From assembly GCA_021234155.1 (NCBI GenBank), contig JAJEKV010000001.1, forward strand, positions 32,316,177-32,380,176: 64,000 nucleotides of DNA. Reading direction: 5' to 3'. The notes beneath the pieces are model-generated. The model made no database searches. It was not told the origin of the DNA and saw nothing but the letters and a program-made list of their open reading frames with translations. Shown here piece after piece: positions 54,267-64,000 of this stretch (positions are counted from its first letter, which is position 1; each line of letters starts with the position of its first letter). The stretch comes from Isoetes taiwanensis. Its lineage: Eukaryota > Streptophyta > Lycopodiopsida > Isoetales > Isoetaceae. The position numbers and the translations under genes were made by a program.

Positions 54267-55559
54267 TTGAACAATCCCATCGATCCGAGACATCGGATCG
54301 CCATTCTAGAATGGGACGAGCATGCATGTTTTGCATGCATGCGGGCGGCGCATGCCCGTTCTGGTTGGGAGTTCGCTATTTTAGGCGCGTTTCTGCTTCG
54401 ACTTCTCATCGGCGCTTCCTCTTCTCTCTCAGCAGTATCTTATTCTCTTTGAATTGTTTCCAGGCAGGGGAGGGGCTTCTTCCTGCCTGGTTTGGCCAAT
54501 TTGGCGTTTCTTTCATGCTGTCCTTTCTCGGCCGTTAGCCTTCATCCTGTGACCTTCGTCCTCGATCCTAGTTTGTTAAGGAAGTCCTTTGGTATTCGGG
54601 CGGTTTGTTGGTTTCATGCGAGTCCCATTCTAGAATCCCATCAATCCAGAGACATCCGGATCGCCATTCTAGAATGGGGACGAGCATGCATTTTGCATGC
54701 ATGCGGGTGGCGCATGCCGTTACGGGTTGGGAGTTCGCTATTTTTTTAGGCGTTTACGCCCGACTTCTCATCGGCCTTCCTCTTCTCTCTCGGCGGTACC
54801 TTATTCTCTTTGAACCCACCCTCCCCTCGACACACCGCTACATCGATTACTTTCGCATCACCTATGGTAGCCTTGGGGGCTTACATCCCTGCAGATTTGG
54901 CCCGTCGGACTTGCTCTTACGGGGCATGGTATTTGAGAGCCCTCTTTGTTAGGGTTTTTCCTCCCAAGTGGGGGTTTTTCATCCGGTAGTAGGGTTCTAC
55001 TTGTCTGATTACATTGTTTGTTTTGGTGTTGGGGTTTTGGCTTTTTTGTTGCATTCCCGTCTCATAGGCCTCGGCCTCGTGGGCCGTTAAAATAAACTTC
55101 CTTCCTTCCTTCCTTCCTTTGTTATTGTATTTTTATCGCGTGGCACGTGCGTAATCAGCCCCTCCACTCTGGGAGGTTTGTTTTGTCTTGTTGTTTTGTT
55201 GGTGATGTGCAGGTACAGGTTAGCGAGCGGCATCTGATTCGACTTTTCCATTCGTGGGTTTTGGGAGCGATTTTTATGCCTTACGTTTGTCCAAGCCCCT
55301 TGCCGAAGGCTTATCACTAGGGTTTTTCCTCGAAAACCCGAAAGGGCGGGGTTTTTTAATCCCGATGATAAGCTTTCAGCAGGTACACTAGCCCAGTCTC
55401 TATTAGCATTGTAATTTGTTGGGGTCCAAATGATATAATTGGATTTTCCCTTTATTTTTTATGGGTAGTTACTATCCACCATTGTAGAAAATCTGCTGAG
55501 ATGAATGAGAAGCAAGTCTAAGGCGGTTTGTTGGTTTCATGCGAGTCCCATTCTAGAAT
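54267..55559 (+). repeat. Tandem retroelement-derived repeat with LINE-like 3' sequences
   Basis: Unit 1 begins about 54270 and unit 2 about 54636 (AATCCCATC(A/G)ATCC, GGATCGCCATTCTAGAATGG, GAGCATGCAT). Both end in an identical 38-base segment starting GGCGGTTTGTTGGTTTCATG (54599-54636 and 55522-55559). Unit 2 holds extra material ending in GTGGGCCGTTAAAATAAACT and CCTT repeats (55096-55118), like the 3' end of the LINE at 59340. A hairpin GGGTTTTTCCTCGAAAACCC (55320-55339) is followed by CGGGGTTTTTTAATCC. Confidence 0.65.
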
Positions 55560-56895
55560 GGCTACTATCTTACAAACTTTGTTGCAATGTTGGTTAGCAC
55601 AGGGTAAATTGGAAGATTTACAATATGATGCCAAAAATCATGTACCTCTAGCACCAGCTGAAGAATCCACACACTCTACTCTTTTGTGCTATTCCTAATT
55701 CCATTGTGTTTGCACATATATGGATAAAATTTGAGATGACCTATTTGTTTGTAATTCCACATGGGTGCATGGGCTTCAAGATAGTATCCTTTCACATTGG
55801 ATTGCAAGTACAAACATTTATACCACATGCCATCCATTATTTCTCTCTCAACCGCTCATTACTTTATATACTAAAAATTTTCATGAAAAATAACTATTTT
55901 TATTTCAAAATATATATTCATAATTCATTTGTACCATGTACAAATATATAAATTCAAATACTCTCATGCTAGGGCAACTCAACAAACCTAACATCAACAA
56001 TTTTGCTACATCTAGAACTTCTTCGTTCCTTGCAATATGACAATACTTATGCCTGCCGGGCACCATAACTAGTATCTATTGACACTGCTTAGCCCAGCAA
56101 AGAACTATACCCTTCTTAGCTAAGCAGGGTGTCAGATCTAAAGCTCAATAGAGAAATCTCATGCAAACCCAATAAATCCACATGTCTACTCTATTGTTAC
56201 CTTAAATATCCTCTTAGCTTATGCTAGTTCTAGATCCACCATGGGACAGTGCAAATGCTCAGTATATGCTGGATCAGCTCTCATATATTCAGTGCATAAC
56301 ACAACCATCTAGAATAAGCAGATCTGAAATCTATATGACTGTACCAACTGGACTTAGCTTAATGCAACAAATTAGAGCAAAACAATATTAAGCTATCAAT
56401 GTAATTTTTCCAGCTTCGTAATGGAATGGAGTATTACTATTTTATTACAGTGAATTAACATAAAAGACCAGCAAACCTGTTGAGCTCAATCCATAGTGCC
56501 AATGCATGTGTTGATGTCCTTTTTGTGGTGAATCCGTCATAGTTTCAGCTCCAGTCCACTACACTGGCATTTTAATCTCCATGGACGAAAATCATCCTTA
56601 TGATAACTGGATGATCAATGGCCTGCGATCTACAATATGTTCTAAAATAAATGCTCTTAGAGCATGTCCAGCCAAGTGCAACTCTTGGGGCGGCCGCAAA
56701 TCCGCTATGCATAACCATCCATATCGCAAACCCTTCTGCACTATTCTTGGTTGATACTGTCTCCTGTTATCAGCCATATTTCATAATGTTCTTATTAATT
56801 ATTTTAATTGATTATCAAATGCATGTACAAGTTAGCCAATTTGTTAAAGGCCTTGGCATTAATCGTGTAGACCAGAGTTCAAATCTTGCTAGAGG
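55560..56895. other. No gene recognised
   Basis: AT-rich sequence without supported features. Confidence 0.5.
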
Positions 56896-57130
56896 TATTT
56901 TCATAAAATCACGCTTTTTGTTCCCCAAGTTAAAGAGAATCATAGACAAACTAGCCTTTGCATCAATATCTTTTAAGCAACAATCTAATTCTTGATACCA
57001 TTTACTCCTTATGTATTTTCATAAAATCACGCTTTTTGTTCCCAAGTTAAGAGAATCATAGACAAGCTAGCCTTTGCATCAATATCTTTTAAGCAACAAT
57101 CTAATTCTTGATACCATTTACTCCTTATGT
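56896..57130 (+). repeat. Tandem duplication, 2 x 118 bp
   Basis: TATTTTCATAAAATCACGCT at 56896 and 57014; the copies differ by a few single-base changes and deletions. Confidence 0.9.
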
Positions 57131-57368
57131 AACCAAGTATAGTATGCACAGCCATTAATTGTAAAATAAGCATTGTGAATGAAAATACTACCATTGACTT
57201 GACGTAAAGTCTTTTAATCCACCATGAGCTTTGAGGCCTCGCATGTGAATTTTTTGGAAAGTTCCCCATACATCACTTTACAAACAGTGCCAACATTTTA
57301 CCATGTTTATCTGCCATATAACTAAAGATTTATGTGTGTATCAAAGTGTACTTGTATTTCACCATTAG

Positions 57369-57404
<36 letters not shown>

Positions 57405-57405
<1 letters not shown>

Positions 57406-57658
57406 GACGTTTTGTCTGACGCAGCCTCTGACGTTTTTTCTGGCGAAAAGTTTGACGCTACACTTGACGCATGTGTCTGACGATTTCTCTGACGATTTCT
57501 CTTCCGATAGTGGTGACGTTTAATTTCTGACGATTTGTCTGACGTTTTCTCCTGATGATATATCGTCAGGAATTTAATCGTCAGAATATTCGTCAGGACA
57601 TAGCCATCCAATTTGTCTGACGATTTTTTTGACGCCAAACCCTCATCCTCTTGTAGTG
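57405..57658 (-). repeat. CACTA right terminus with subterminal repeats
   Basis: After an A-run (57373-57400), motifs TCTGACGTTTT and TCTGACGATTTCT recur about 12 times up to the terminal CTCTTGTAGTG. This is the mirror image of the left terminus at 32981. Confidence 0.85.
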
Positions 57659-58168
57659 AAAGCTCCAACATACCTTGTAGCTTTCAGACGGTTGCACCTT
57701 CTGCTAGCAAGATAAGCGTATCCACGTGGCTACGTGGTCTTCTTAATCATGCATACACTTGCATCTTTATTGCACAGCTCAGGGACATCAATCTCTTTAC
57801 GAGACGCAATATATGCATAATTTTATAATCCGTAGTTTATGGATCCGCGTCCTCATACGACATTATTCTCTACCTTTTTGCGAATCATACCTCGATTCAA
57901 GTAGCAATAGCTATAAAATGTCGGGTCAACATTCTATACCTTCACCACCATTGTCGAAACCTACACTTCTAAAGTGATCTCCCTTTCATAGGCTCGGTAC
58001 TTATAATCCAGTTTCCACATTAATATAGTACCTCTCTAACGTGCTCTATGGCAGATAATCATATACCACTTCTCCCTCACCTGTATAGTGCAAGATCCAG
58101 TCTCCTTTTACGTTGAATGGCAATATATATGCCGCATGATAAATCAATCCTCGTAATTATTAAGTCTA
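57659..58168. other. Decayed flank of the CACTA interval
   Basis: No supported gene. The style (frequent stops, TATATGCATAA-like runs) resembles the left flank 32480-32980. Confidence 0.4.
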
Positions 58169-58474
58169 GTGATTCAATGGGATAACAAACATCGGCCTAC
58201 CAATTCTCTCGACTATCGATCCCAAATCAAGATACCTTACCACTCCTTATTCCCAATGTTCAGCACTTCTACTTCAAGCAACAGTCCAGGACCTGCTCAA
58301 CCATCATTGTCTAACCGGTTCAAGAAGGACCAGGCATGTTTTTTATGCTTCCGCCAAGGACATCGTAGTCACAACTACCCTTCTGTCATACAGGAAGATT
58401 GCATGGCCATAGCACCGCCGGATAGCGACCCAGGCGGCATCAACTTAGCGGCGACACATAGAATGTATCTTTGA
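58169..58474 (+). pseudogene. gag fragment with a defective zinc knuckle
   Basis: The frame contains RFKKDQACFLCFRQGHRSHN followed by YPS. This is the R-x-K-x(3)-C-x2-C-x4-H-x4-C knuckle region of Ty3/gypsy gag, with Tyr in place of the last Cys. Upstream is a Ser/Pro-rich linker (STSTSSNSPGPAQPSLSNRF), as is usual before this knuckle. No protease follows. It may belong to the element whose 3' LTR lies at 59938-61787. Confidence 0.65.
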
Positions 58475-59338
58475 GATGTACATGTACGATCTAAATATAA
58501 GAGTGTCTGTATGTGTAATAAATATACCCTGAATGAGAATAATATAAATAATGAATAGAGAGTGTGGGTGTGGAAGATATTTAAACACATAATCAAATAT
58601 AATAGAATGAGATAATTATATATGTGTTACACAAACTACTGAGGGAATAACGAGACTTAGATTATGATTATAAAAAGGTTATGAATAATAAATGATGAAC
58701 AACATGTGTCTGTAATTAATATTATAAAGTATATATGTAAAAATGTGAGATACAATACAATATATAATTGTATTAAAGGATAAGTATAAATGTGAGGGGC
58801 ATGTAAAACACCGAGGATAGCAATATACGACTTGTTAAAATTGCAACGAAATAAGAAAACAGAATTTTGATACAAAAATAAATTAGGGCAGACTGTAATA
58901 AAACAAATTATAAAGTGAAGGAACAGTATAATATATATATAGACAGGTGTTAATATGATTGGAATGAGTTGTATTAAACAGTGCAAAAAAATTATAAGTG
59001 TGATATTAAAAGAAGAAATAGAAGTCGTCTATGTCTATGCCCGTGTATAATATATAATCAGCTACATGCGTGTGAATAAAGAATGATTTCTAAATTAGGA
59101 CGCCTTCGTTTACGGCTATAATGCGAACATTACTATTCCTTACACCGAGATGAATTTGTAAATATTCATGTCTTATGATTTTGTACGCCAGACGCGCTGA
59201 CCTTGGCGCCTCCAGCTTCTTCTAAGGGCCATTACTTAACCATCTAACGGTTATGAATTGCACATTACGCATCATTTCAAACTTGATCACTTTGAACATT
59301 ACAACTTTTATGTGACTTATAATTTCGGGTTATCTCTT
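58475..59338. other. Very AT-rich spacer
   Basis: About 860 bases dominated by A and T on both strands, with no gene or element ends recognised. Confidence 0.5.
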
Positions 59339-59875
59339 AAAGAATAGAATAGAATAGTTTTTTTAACGTCCACAGAGACCAATAGGTCATGGGACCCATA
59401 CAATGGGCTACAATCATTACTACTAGGATTAAAAAACCCCTGCCTCGAAAGGTTTTCAAGGGAAAAACCTTTGCAGTAATGATAATACTAGACAAACGGA
59501 GATAATGACTACTGAGGGCTCAGTAATTGCTGACGTTTATCTAGAACCTCAAGTATGTATAATGCCAAGTCATGCACAGATGGTGCTCTGAGAAGTTGTG
59601 GAAGCGTGGAATGGAATGCTAATGTCAAAAAACGATTCCGGACTATCTCAAAAGCAGGGCAACTCAGAAGAGTATGGCTTTCATCTTCAATAACCTGTAA
59701 CTGGCAACAGGCACATAGTCTCGCTTCTCGCGGCAATTGCGGCCGCTCCCATCTACCTGTCTCAATCCGTAGCCTGTGGGACCCCGTGCGAATTGATGCA
59801 ATAGCTACAAGCTTGTTCCTGGACAATGAAGCAAGCAAATAAGCTTGGGGCCCTGGTGCCTCCGACATGCCATGT
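59339..59875 (-). mobile_element. 5'-truncated LINE, 3' end of ORF2 plus UTR (not L1-like)
   Basis: The minus-strand frame 59868-59509 encodes the C-terminal end of a LINE protein: SIRTGSHRLRIETGRW, REARLCACCQLQVIEDESH and TLLSCPAFEIVRNRF. The C-x2-C ... H-x4-C arrangement is the zinc-knuckle end of this LINE group. It stops at 59509, followed by a 3' UTR with a hairpin (59449-59471), GGACGTTAAAAAAAC and a TATTC repeat (about 59341-59357) instead of poly(A). The RT catalytic domain is absent. The element inserted just upstream of the polypurine tract of an LTR element. Confidence 0.75.
59449..59471 (-). other. Conserved 3'-UTR hairpin of the LINE
   Basis: Minus strand: AAGGTTTT, loop TCCCTTG, AAAACCTT. 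A related hairpin with changed but still paired bases (GGGTTTT and AAAACCC) is at 55320-55339. In both cases a G/C run and GGGGTTTTTTAATCC follow. Confidence 0.6.
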
Positions 59876-59924
59876 ATTGGCCCAAAGCAAGAACAGTCTT
59901 GATGCTGAGAACAACATCATTTTC

Positions 59925-59937
59925 AAGGTGGGGAGAA
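59925..59937 (+). other. Polypurine tract
   Basis: AAGGTGGGGAGAA directly before the LTR at 59938. Marks that LTR as a 3' LTR on the plus strand. Confidence 0.8.
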
Positions 59938-60195
59938 TGTGACGTTCCACGTATTTATACGCCTTTTTAGGTATAAATATATGACACGTCACTATGAATA
60001 ATTAATGGCACATTAATTATTCATAAGCTAAGGTTAGCACTAGCATTAGCATTATCTTATCTTATTCTTGGTAGCCTTTTAATATTTGGTTATTGTATTT
60101 GGTGATGGGGCCTAGTCCCCAGGTTTTAGATGGGTTGTTGCCCTTGCATGTGTCGTCCCATAACCCGTTGGGTTCCCGTGGACGTAAAAATTCAT

Positions 60196-60250
60196 CTTAT
60201 CTTATCTTATCTTATCTTATCTTATCTTATCTTATCTTATCTTATCTTAT
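60196..60250 (+). repeat. (CTTAT)n microsatellite
   Basis: About eleven uninterrupted copies of CTTAT within the LTR; the same pentamer occurs singly just upstream (60055-60064). Confidence 0.95.
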
Positions 60251-60592
60251 GTTAATCATTAATCATTAAGGTGGAAACCTAACCCTAAACCCTAACTCGA
60301 ATTTAGGGCTTAACCTAATATTAAAAGGGGTTAGAATATTAAATTAGTTAATATTAACCAATCTAGAGTTGCCATCTGGCCCAAATCGATTGGGCAAGGG
60401 AGAGTTGCTAACTTGGGACCCAAATTGGGGTTTTACACCCCCATTTGCCCCAATTCGAATTGGGGGAGATTGGTGGAGGAGGAGCTGCTGTTCAACCCTG
60501 TTCCAGCCAGAAGGATGGAGAACCAGAGAGATAGGGATCTAGCTATGATCCTGGTTAGTACATAGATAGCTTGGATTCCTAGATAGTCATGG

Positions 60593-60724
60593 GATTAACT
60601 CTTGTATGCTCAGAAGATAGCTAGGATTCACCCTTGTATGAATACATGTATGGTTAATGATTAACTCTTGTATGCTCAGAAGATAGCTAGGATTCACCCT
60701 TGTATGAATAGATGTATGGTTAAT
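60593..60724 (+). repeat. 66-bp tandem duplication in the LTR
   Basis: GATTAACTCTTGTATGCTCA at 60593 and 60659, nearly identical copies. Confidence 0.92.
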
Positions 60725-61787
60725 CTCTATTTTATGTTCTATTCGAAGCTATGGATGGATGGATGTATAATGATGGTTCTCTGTTTGTTCCTCCTGTGTT
60801 GTATGGGTAAAAGGGGGGTAGAGACCTAAAGGCCATCTAGAAGTAGAGACGTTCCTAGTTAGAACCCTAAAACCCAGTAAATGCAGCCTGTGCACAAGAG
60901 CCCACCTGGCTGTGGATGCTATTCCGTGATTCAGCATCAAACAAAGAGCACAGTGGTGAAACAGGGGTGGAATCTTGCCTAGCGTGGCTACAAGACTCCT
61001 ACATTGTGCTAGGCTTATAGCCGGTCCTCGCGGTATGGCTGGGTATGGGTTCGACACCTTCTGGGTCGCAGGGGCGTGCCTATATGGACGTCCTGGGCTC
61101 GATGGGTGCGCCTGGCGGTCCATGGATTTTGGGGGGTTCAAGTCGGGTACGGATGCGGGGGTCACTAAGGAGGCATGCATTCTCTAGCACATCCAGGGAT
61201 CCATTATGTTCGGGGAGGGGACAGGATTGGGGAGATGTAACCCGGAGTAGTCTCATAGAGTGATTCCATGAGATTGCATTTCCAGAGGGCTACAATCACG
61301 TCATAGCATGTTTCAGCCTATCTGCAAAGTGTGCACAGGAGGGACAGATGGAGTGGACTACCCTAGCCATTGTTCTATGACAGCCAACGCCATGTTATAC
61401 CTCTGTCTGTTGTTATCTTGAGGCCCTGACCGTCAGTCGACCCCATCCATGGAGTCTGAACCCGGGGTAGATCTTTTATTTATGGTGCATTTCCTTAGTT
61501 ATGTTGGTATTCTGTCATTAGTTGTATTGCCGATGATGGGCCACCCTTCGTGGTGTATATTATTTATTAGTATTGTTGTCAGGTGCTAATATATATATAT
61601 ACACTTCTGCGATTCCCGTAGAAGGCGTGGGACGAATGACACCTCCGTGTCCTTCACCCGGACACTTGGCAATCACGAGTGGTCCGAGTCAGACGGAGGG
61701 CCTTTCCGTGGTGATGGATTCGCCATAGGAGGGGAATTTCTCATATTTATACGATGGGAGCATCGTATGGATTTAGGGAGCGTCACA

Positions 61788-63236
61788 ATAATCTTGGCCG
61801 TTCAAATAGAATGTTGTTCATCACATTCATTCAAAGGGTTCATCCCGAGGGCAACCCAAAAAGAGTTATTAACTAAAACACAATGTTTGCTAGTAATCCT
61901 CCTAAGCCAAATTGTTGGTTTGAAAATCTAACATATCATTTAGGAATCTTGCAAAAATCTACAAAATCTTCAATGGTAGAATGAACAATACACCATCCCA
62001 ACCTTATAACAATCTAACATATCATTAAGGAATCTTGCAAAAATCTACAAAATCTACAATTGTAGAGTGAACGTCATACCATCCCAACCTTATAATTTAT
62101 AACAGGGACTCTTTTGCACGGCAACTACACACAAACTCTAACAAATACTGGTAGACTCGTACATCATTTTATAAGTATTAATAACAAAAAAGATCATCTT
62201 CCCACGTGAAGCTAAAAACTTGATCATTTAATGCCATTAGGTCACTATAAAATAACCATGAAAATCTATATATAGTAATAAAAGCAAAATGTAGTTTGTG
62301 CAGAGCATCTCGGCCGTCAATTTCTTTTCCCACAACTTTCATTTTGGACCGTCAGATCATGACTATTCTTATTGTAACCATAATCTGTGCGCAATCTTGA
62401 TCGTGGATTTTAACAGTTTTATTGTAGGCCGTTAAAAAGTATGTTAGGAAGGGTCGCGCCTCAGTTCATGCTAGCTGCTGAATCGAGAGCTTGTTTTGCC
62501 GTATCGACATTGCAACCATAATGCTGGTTATGGCGTCAGATAGTGCTTCTATTCCGGTATCAACATTGCATCAGTAATGCCGGTTATGGCATCTCGCTTC
62601 TGCAAGATTGTTTGCATTTCAAAGATACCCCCTTTTTTTTCGTTTAAGGCATCGGTTAGGGCATGGGTTCTGGGAAGGGCGTGTGATGTTCAGCGAGCCA
62701 CTTAGAGAAAATTTGCATCAGTTCTTCCAGATTTGGTTTTGGGCAGGGAATAAATTACTAAACTCATTTTTTTGTTTAGCCAGAATAGGTTTAGCTAAAG
62801 TGCCTTGAAATTGGGGTGAAAAGTTTCTTGAGTTTGGCTAAACTAGATGCTTTTTACAAATTACGGTTTCTTTTCTTTAGCTAAACAAGATATTTTCTTC
62901 CTTCAAAACTTTCTATCCTTTAGCTAAACTTTGACAAAAAAATGACATAAATATTAGCCATTTGAGATAGTTTGAGCAAAATGAAGTAAGTTAATCCTTT
63001 TGAAAAAGGGATTTGTTTAATATAACTCATTGTATAAAACAGATAAAAAGTAATTACTATAGTAATAACAATATTATGAAGAAATAATAACCAGTAACTT
63101 TCAAGTAACAAAAAGTAACTTTCAAGTAACAAAAAATGTAGCAATTCCATCTTCTTCAAAATGATATCCCACAGTTATGTAGGCTATGGAAACGTGAATT
63201 GAAGATGAATATCTATCACCTGTTCAATGGCATATA
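61788..63236. other. No gene recognised; two tandem repeats
   Basis: An 86-bp unit starting AATCTAACATATCATT is doubled at 61925 and 62011. A 55-bp unit (TATCGACATTGCA, TGCTGGTTATGGC) is doubled at about 62500-62610. The rest has no supported feature. Confidence 0.6.
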
Positions 63237-63299
63237 TTAATAGCAACTTACTAATAAGTAAAGAACAAACATAATGAAAAACAATTGATAAATACATAC

Positions 63300-63899
63300 C
63301 TCGTAAATGGAATTGCCCATTAACTTATCTTCATCATCCACAATAAAAAATTGGTTTAGGTCTTCTTCTTTGCTTGTTTGTACTTCAGGCAATGTCCTTG
63401 TGTTATTCTCATCGGCTGCAATGTATGTTCTAGTAACAGATCTGCGCTTGCAAGTGTCATTCCAGAGTTCAAAAACCCTCTCATATGGAAAATCATATAG
63501 ACTGTAATCACATGCATATAATCTCAGTGTGGCATCCAAATTATCATCAAGTCTATTCCTGAGCTTGTTCTTCAAAAAGCTTAATGTGGAAAAGCATCGC
63601 TCATCTTGGACGCTTCCCAAAACCATGCAAAGACATAACTCTGCAAGCCTAAAATACTCAGAAATTGCTACACGCAATAGACTATTAGATCCCATCAATT
63701 CCCATAGCCGAGTGACAGCACCAAATTCTAGTGGATCTTTGAGCTCTTTGAATCGTTTGACCATAGTATCTCCGAAAAGAGGGCCCTGTGCTTTCAATTT
63801 CTGATAATCCAAAAGGCCATCAATGCGGCCATCACTGAAACTCTTTTCACAACAAAAGTACTGTTTGATAATCTTCATGATCACTTTTAAATGCTTCAA
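63300..63899 (-). CDS. hAT-transposase-derived gene, exon with the C-terminal dimerisation domain (partial)
   Basis: The minus-strand frame runs from the window's edge region to a splice-donor-like GAGGTATGT at about 63299. It contains the hAT C-terminal dimerisation signature: LCMVLGSVQDERCFSTLSFL, KNKLRNRLDDNLDATLRLYA, FPYERVFELWND. Upstream of it is the helical part LEFGAVTRLWELMGSNSLLR. The catalytic RNase H-like part should lie upstream, beyond 63.9 kb, where stops appear in all frames close to 63.91 kb, so either an intron or decay intervenes. The clean 200-residue frame and donor site fit a real exon of a domesticated or autonomous hAT-type protein. Confidence 0.7.
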
Positions 63900-64000
63900 G
63901 ATCTTGGCACTCTTTTAAATGTACCTATGTCTGAAAAACAGAATTTAGTCTCTTGCAAAATTCCTGTCAAACAAGTGGCTGCTCTACATTGCAGACCCAG
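63900..64000 (-). other. Upstream sequence of the hAT-type exon
   Basis: On the minus strand CTGTTTTTCAG at about 63940 could be a splice acceptor. The bases between it and 63899 contain stops in every frame, so the junction is not resolved. Confidence 0.35.

Larger units (their letters stand above)
32981..57658. mobile_element. Interval bounded by inverted CACTA-type transposon ends (24.7 kb)
   Basis: The left end reads CACTACAAGAGAATG and the right end, inverted, CACTACAAGAGGATG (14 of 15 identical). Each is followed inward by arrays of CGTCAGAAAAAT-type subterminal repeats in mirror orientation, as in En/Spm-like elements where they bind the element's own protein. The three flanking bases are GAA (left) and AAA (right), a near match to the 3-bp duplication these elements make. 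No transposase (TNP2-like) or TNPA-like frame is visible inside. Either this is a very large non-autonomous element that has taken up foreign DNA, or later insertions swelled a small one. Confidence 0.7.
59938..61787 (+). mobile_element. 3' LTR (1850 bp), same family as the LTR at 1360-2939
   Basis: Begins TGTGACGTTCCACGTATTTA and ends GGGAGCGTCACA. It is 270 bp longer than the left-edge copy, partly through a pentanucleotide run (CTTAT, about 11 copies, 60196-60250) and a 66-bp tandem duplication (60593-60724). Its own element is mostly missing: only about 60 bases of internal sequence with the polypurine tract remain before a LINE. The frames inside (for example around 60749-61263) are incidental. 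Confidence 0.85.

Noticed and set aside
57332-57671. Frames with Lys or Phe runs at the A-tract
   Set aside because: Produced by the poly(A) run and the TCTGACG repeats of the CACTA end.
60275-60295. Telomere-like CCCTAAACCCTAA
   Set aside because: Only about two units and inside an LTR; not an interstitial telomere array.
60749-61263. Overlapping frames on both strands within the LTR
   Set aside because: They lie in LTR sequence whose counterpart at 1360-2939 does not conserve them.

Overview
The window looks like intergenic nuclear DNA of a plant, AT-rich and packed with transposable elements of several ages. The evidence is a Ty3/gypsy element of the Ogre/Tat/Athila type, L1-type LINE debris, CACTA-type ends, a hAT-derived exon, and intron-containing fragments of two plant-type host genes (calnexin and MSH4). 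I cannot name the species. One LINE C-terminus that is not L1-like would fit a seedless plant better than a flowering plant, but that is a weak hint.

Layout. 1-2939: front part of an LTR retrotransposon on the minus strand (gag start, tRNA-Met primer site, 1580-bp LTR). 2940-16750: the most interesting block. Two tiny genes of one family are transcribed divergently around 15.8 kb from a shared promoter with a central dyad, and a 67-bp repeat carrying a GC-rich palindrome lies on both outer sides. A 12.4-kb Ty3/gypsy element (3191-15559, target duplication ATTTG) has split one of the two genes. That element carries gag, pol, a large third reading region (ORF3) and a third member of the same small-gene family in antisense with its own TATA box. 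Its pol is itself split by a 1.2-kb retroposed sequence with a poly(A) tail and a 15-bp target duplication.

16.8-25.1 kb: an unrecognised 156-residue reading frame, the 3' end of an L1-type LINE, a TRIM-like mini-retroelement, a long polypurine tract, and the 3' half of a broken calnexin gene. 27.0-27.15 kb: a compact promoter-like block with a G-box, heat-shock elements and a TATA box but no recognisable gene behind it. 30.5-31.7 kb: exons of an MSH4 (MutS homologue) pseudogene.

32,981-57,658 is bounded by inverted CACTA-type ends with matching subterminal repeats. Its 24.7 kb contain no visible transposase, a decayed unrecognised gene fragment, several large direct duplications and a 471-bp foldback element. 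57.7-61.8 kb: a gag zinc-knuckle fragment, a LINE 3' end and a 3' LTR of the same family as the one at the left edge. 63.3-64.0 kb: an exon of a hAT-transposase-derived gene with a splice donor.

Almost every coding region here is broken. The three small genes and the 156-residue frame at 16.8 kb are the main candidates for intact function, and the small-gene family with its dyad promoter and palindrome arrays is the best candidate for something undescribed.
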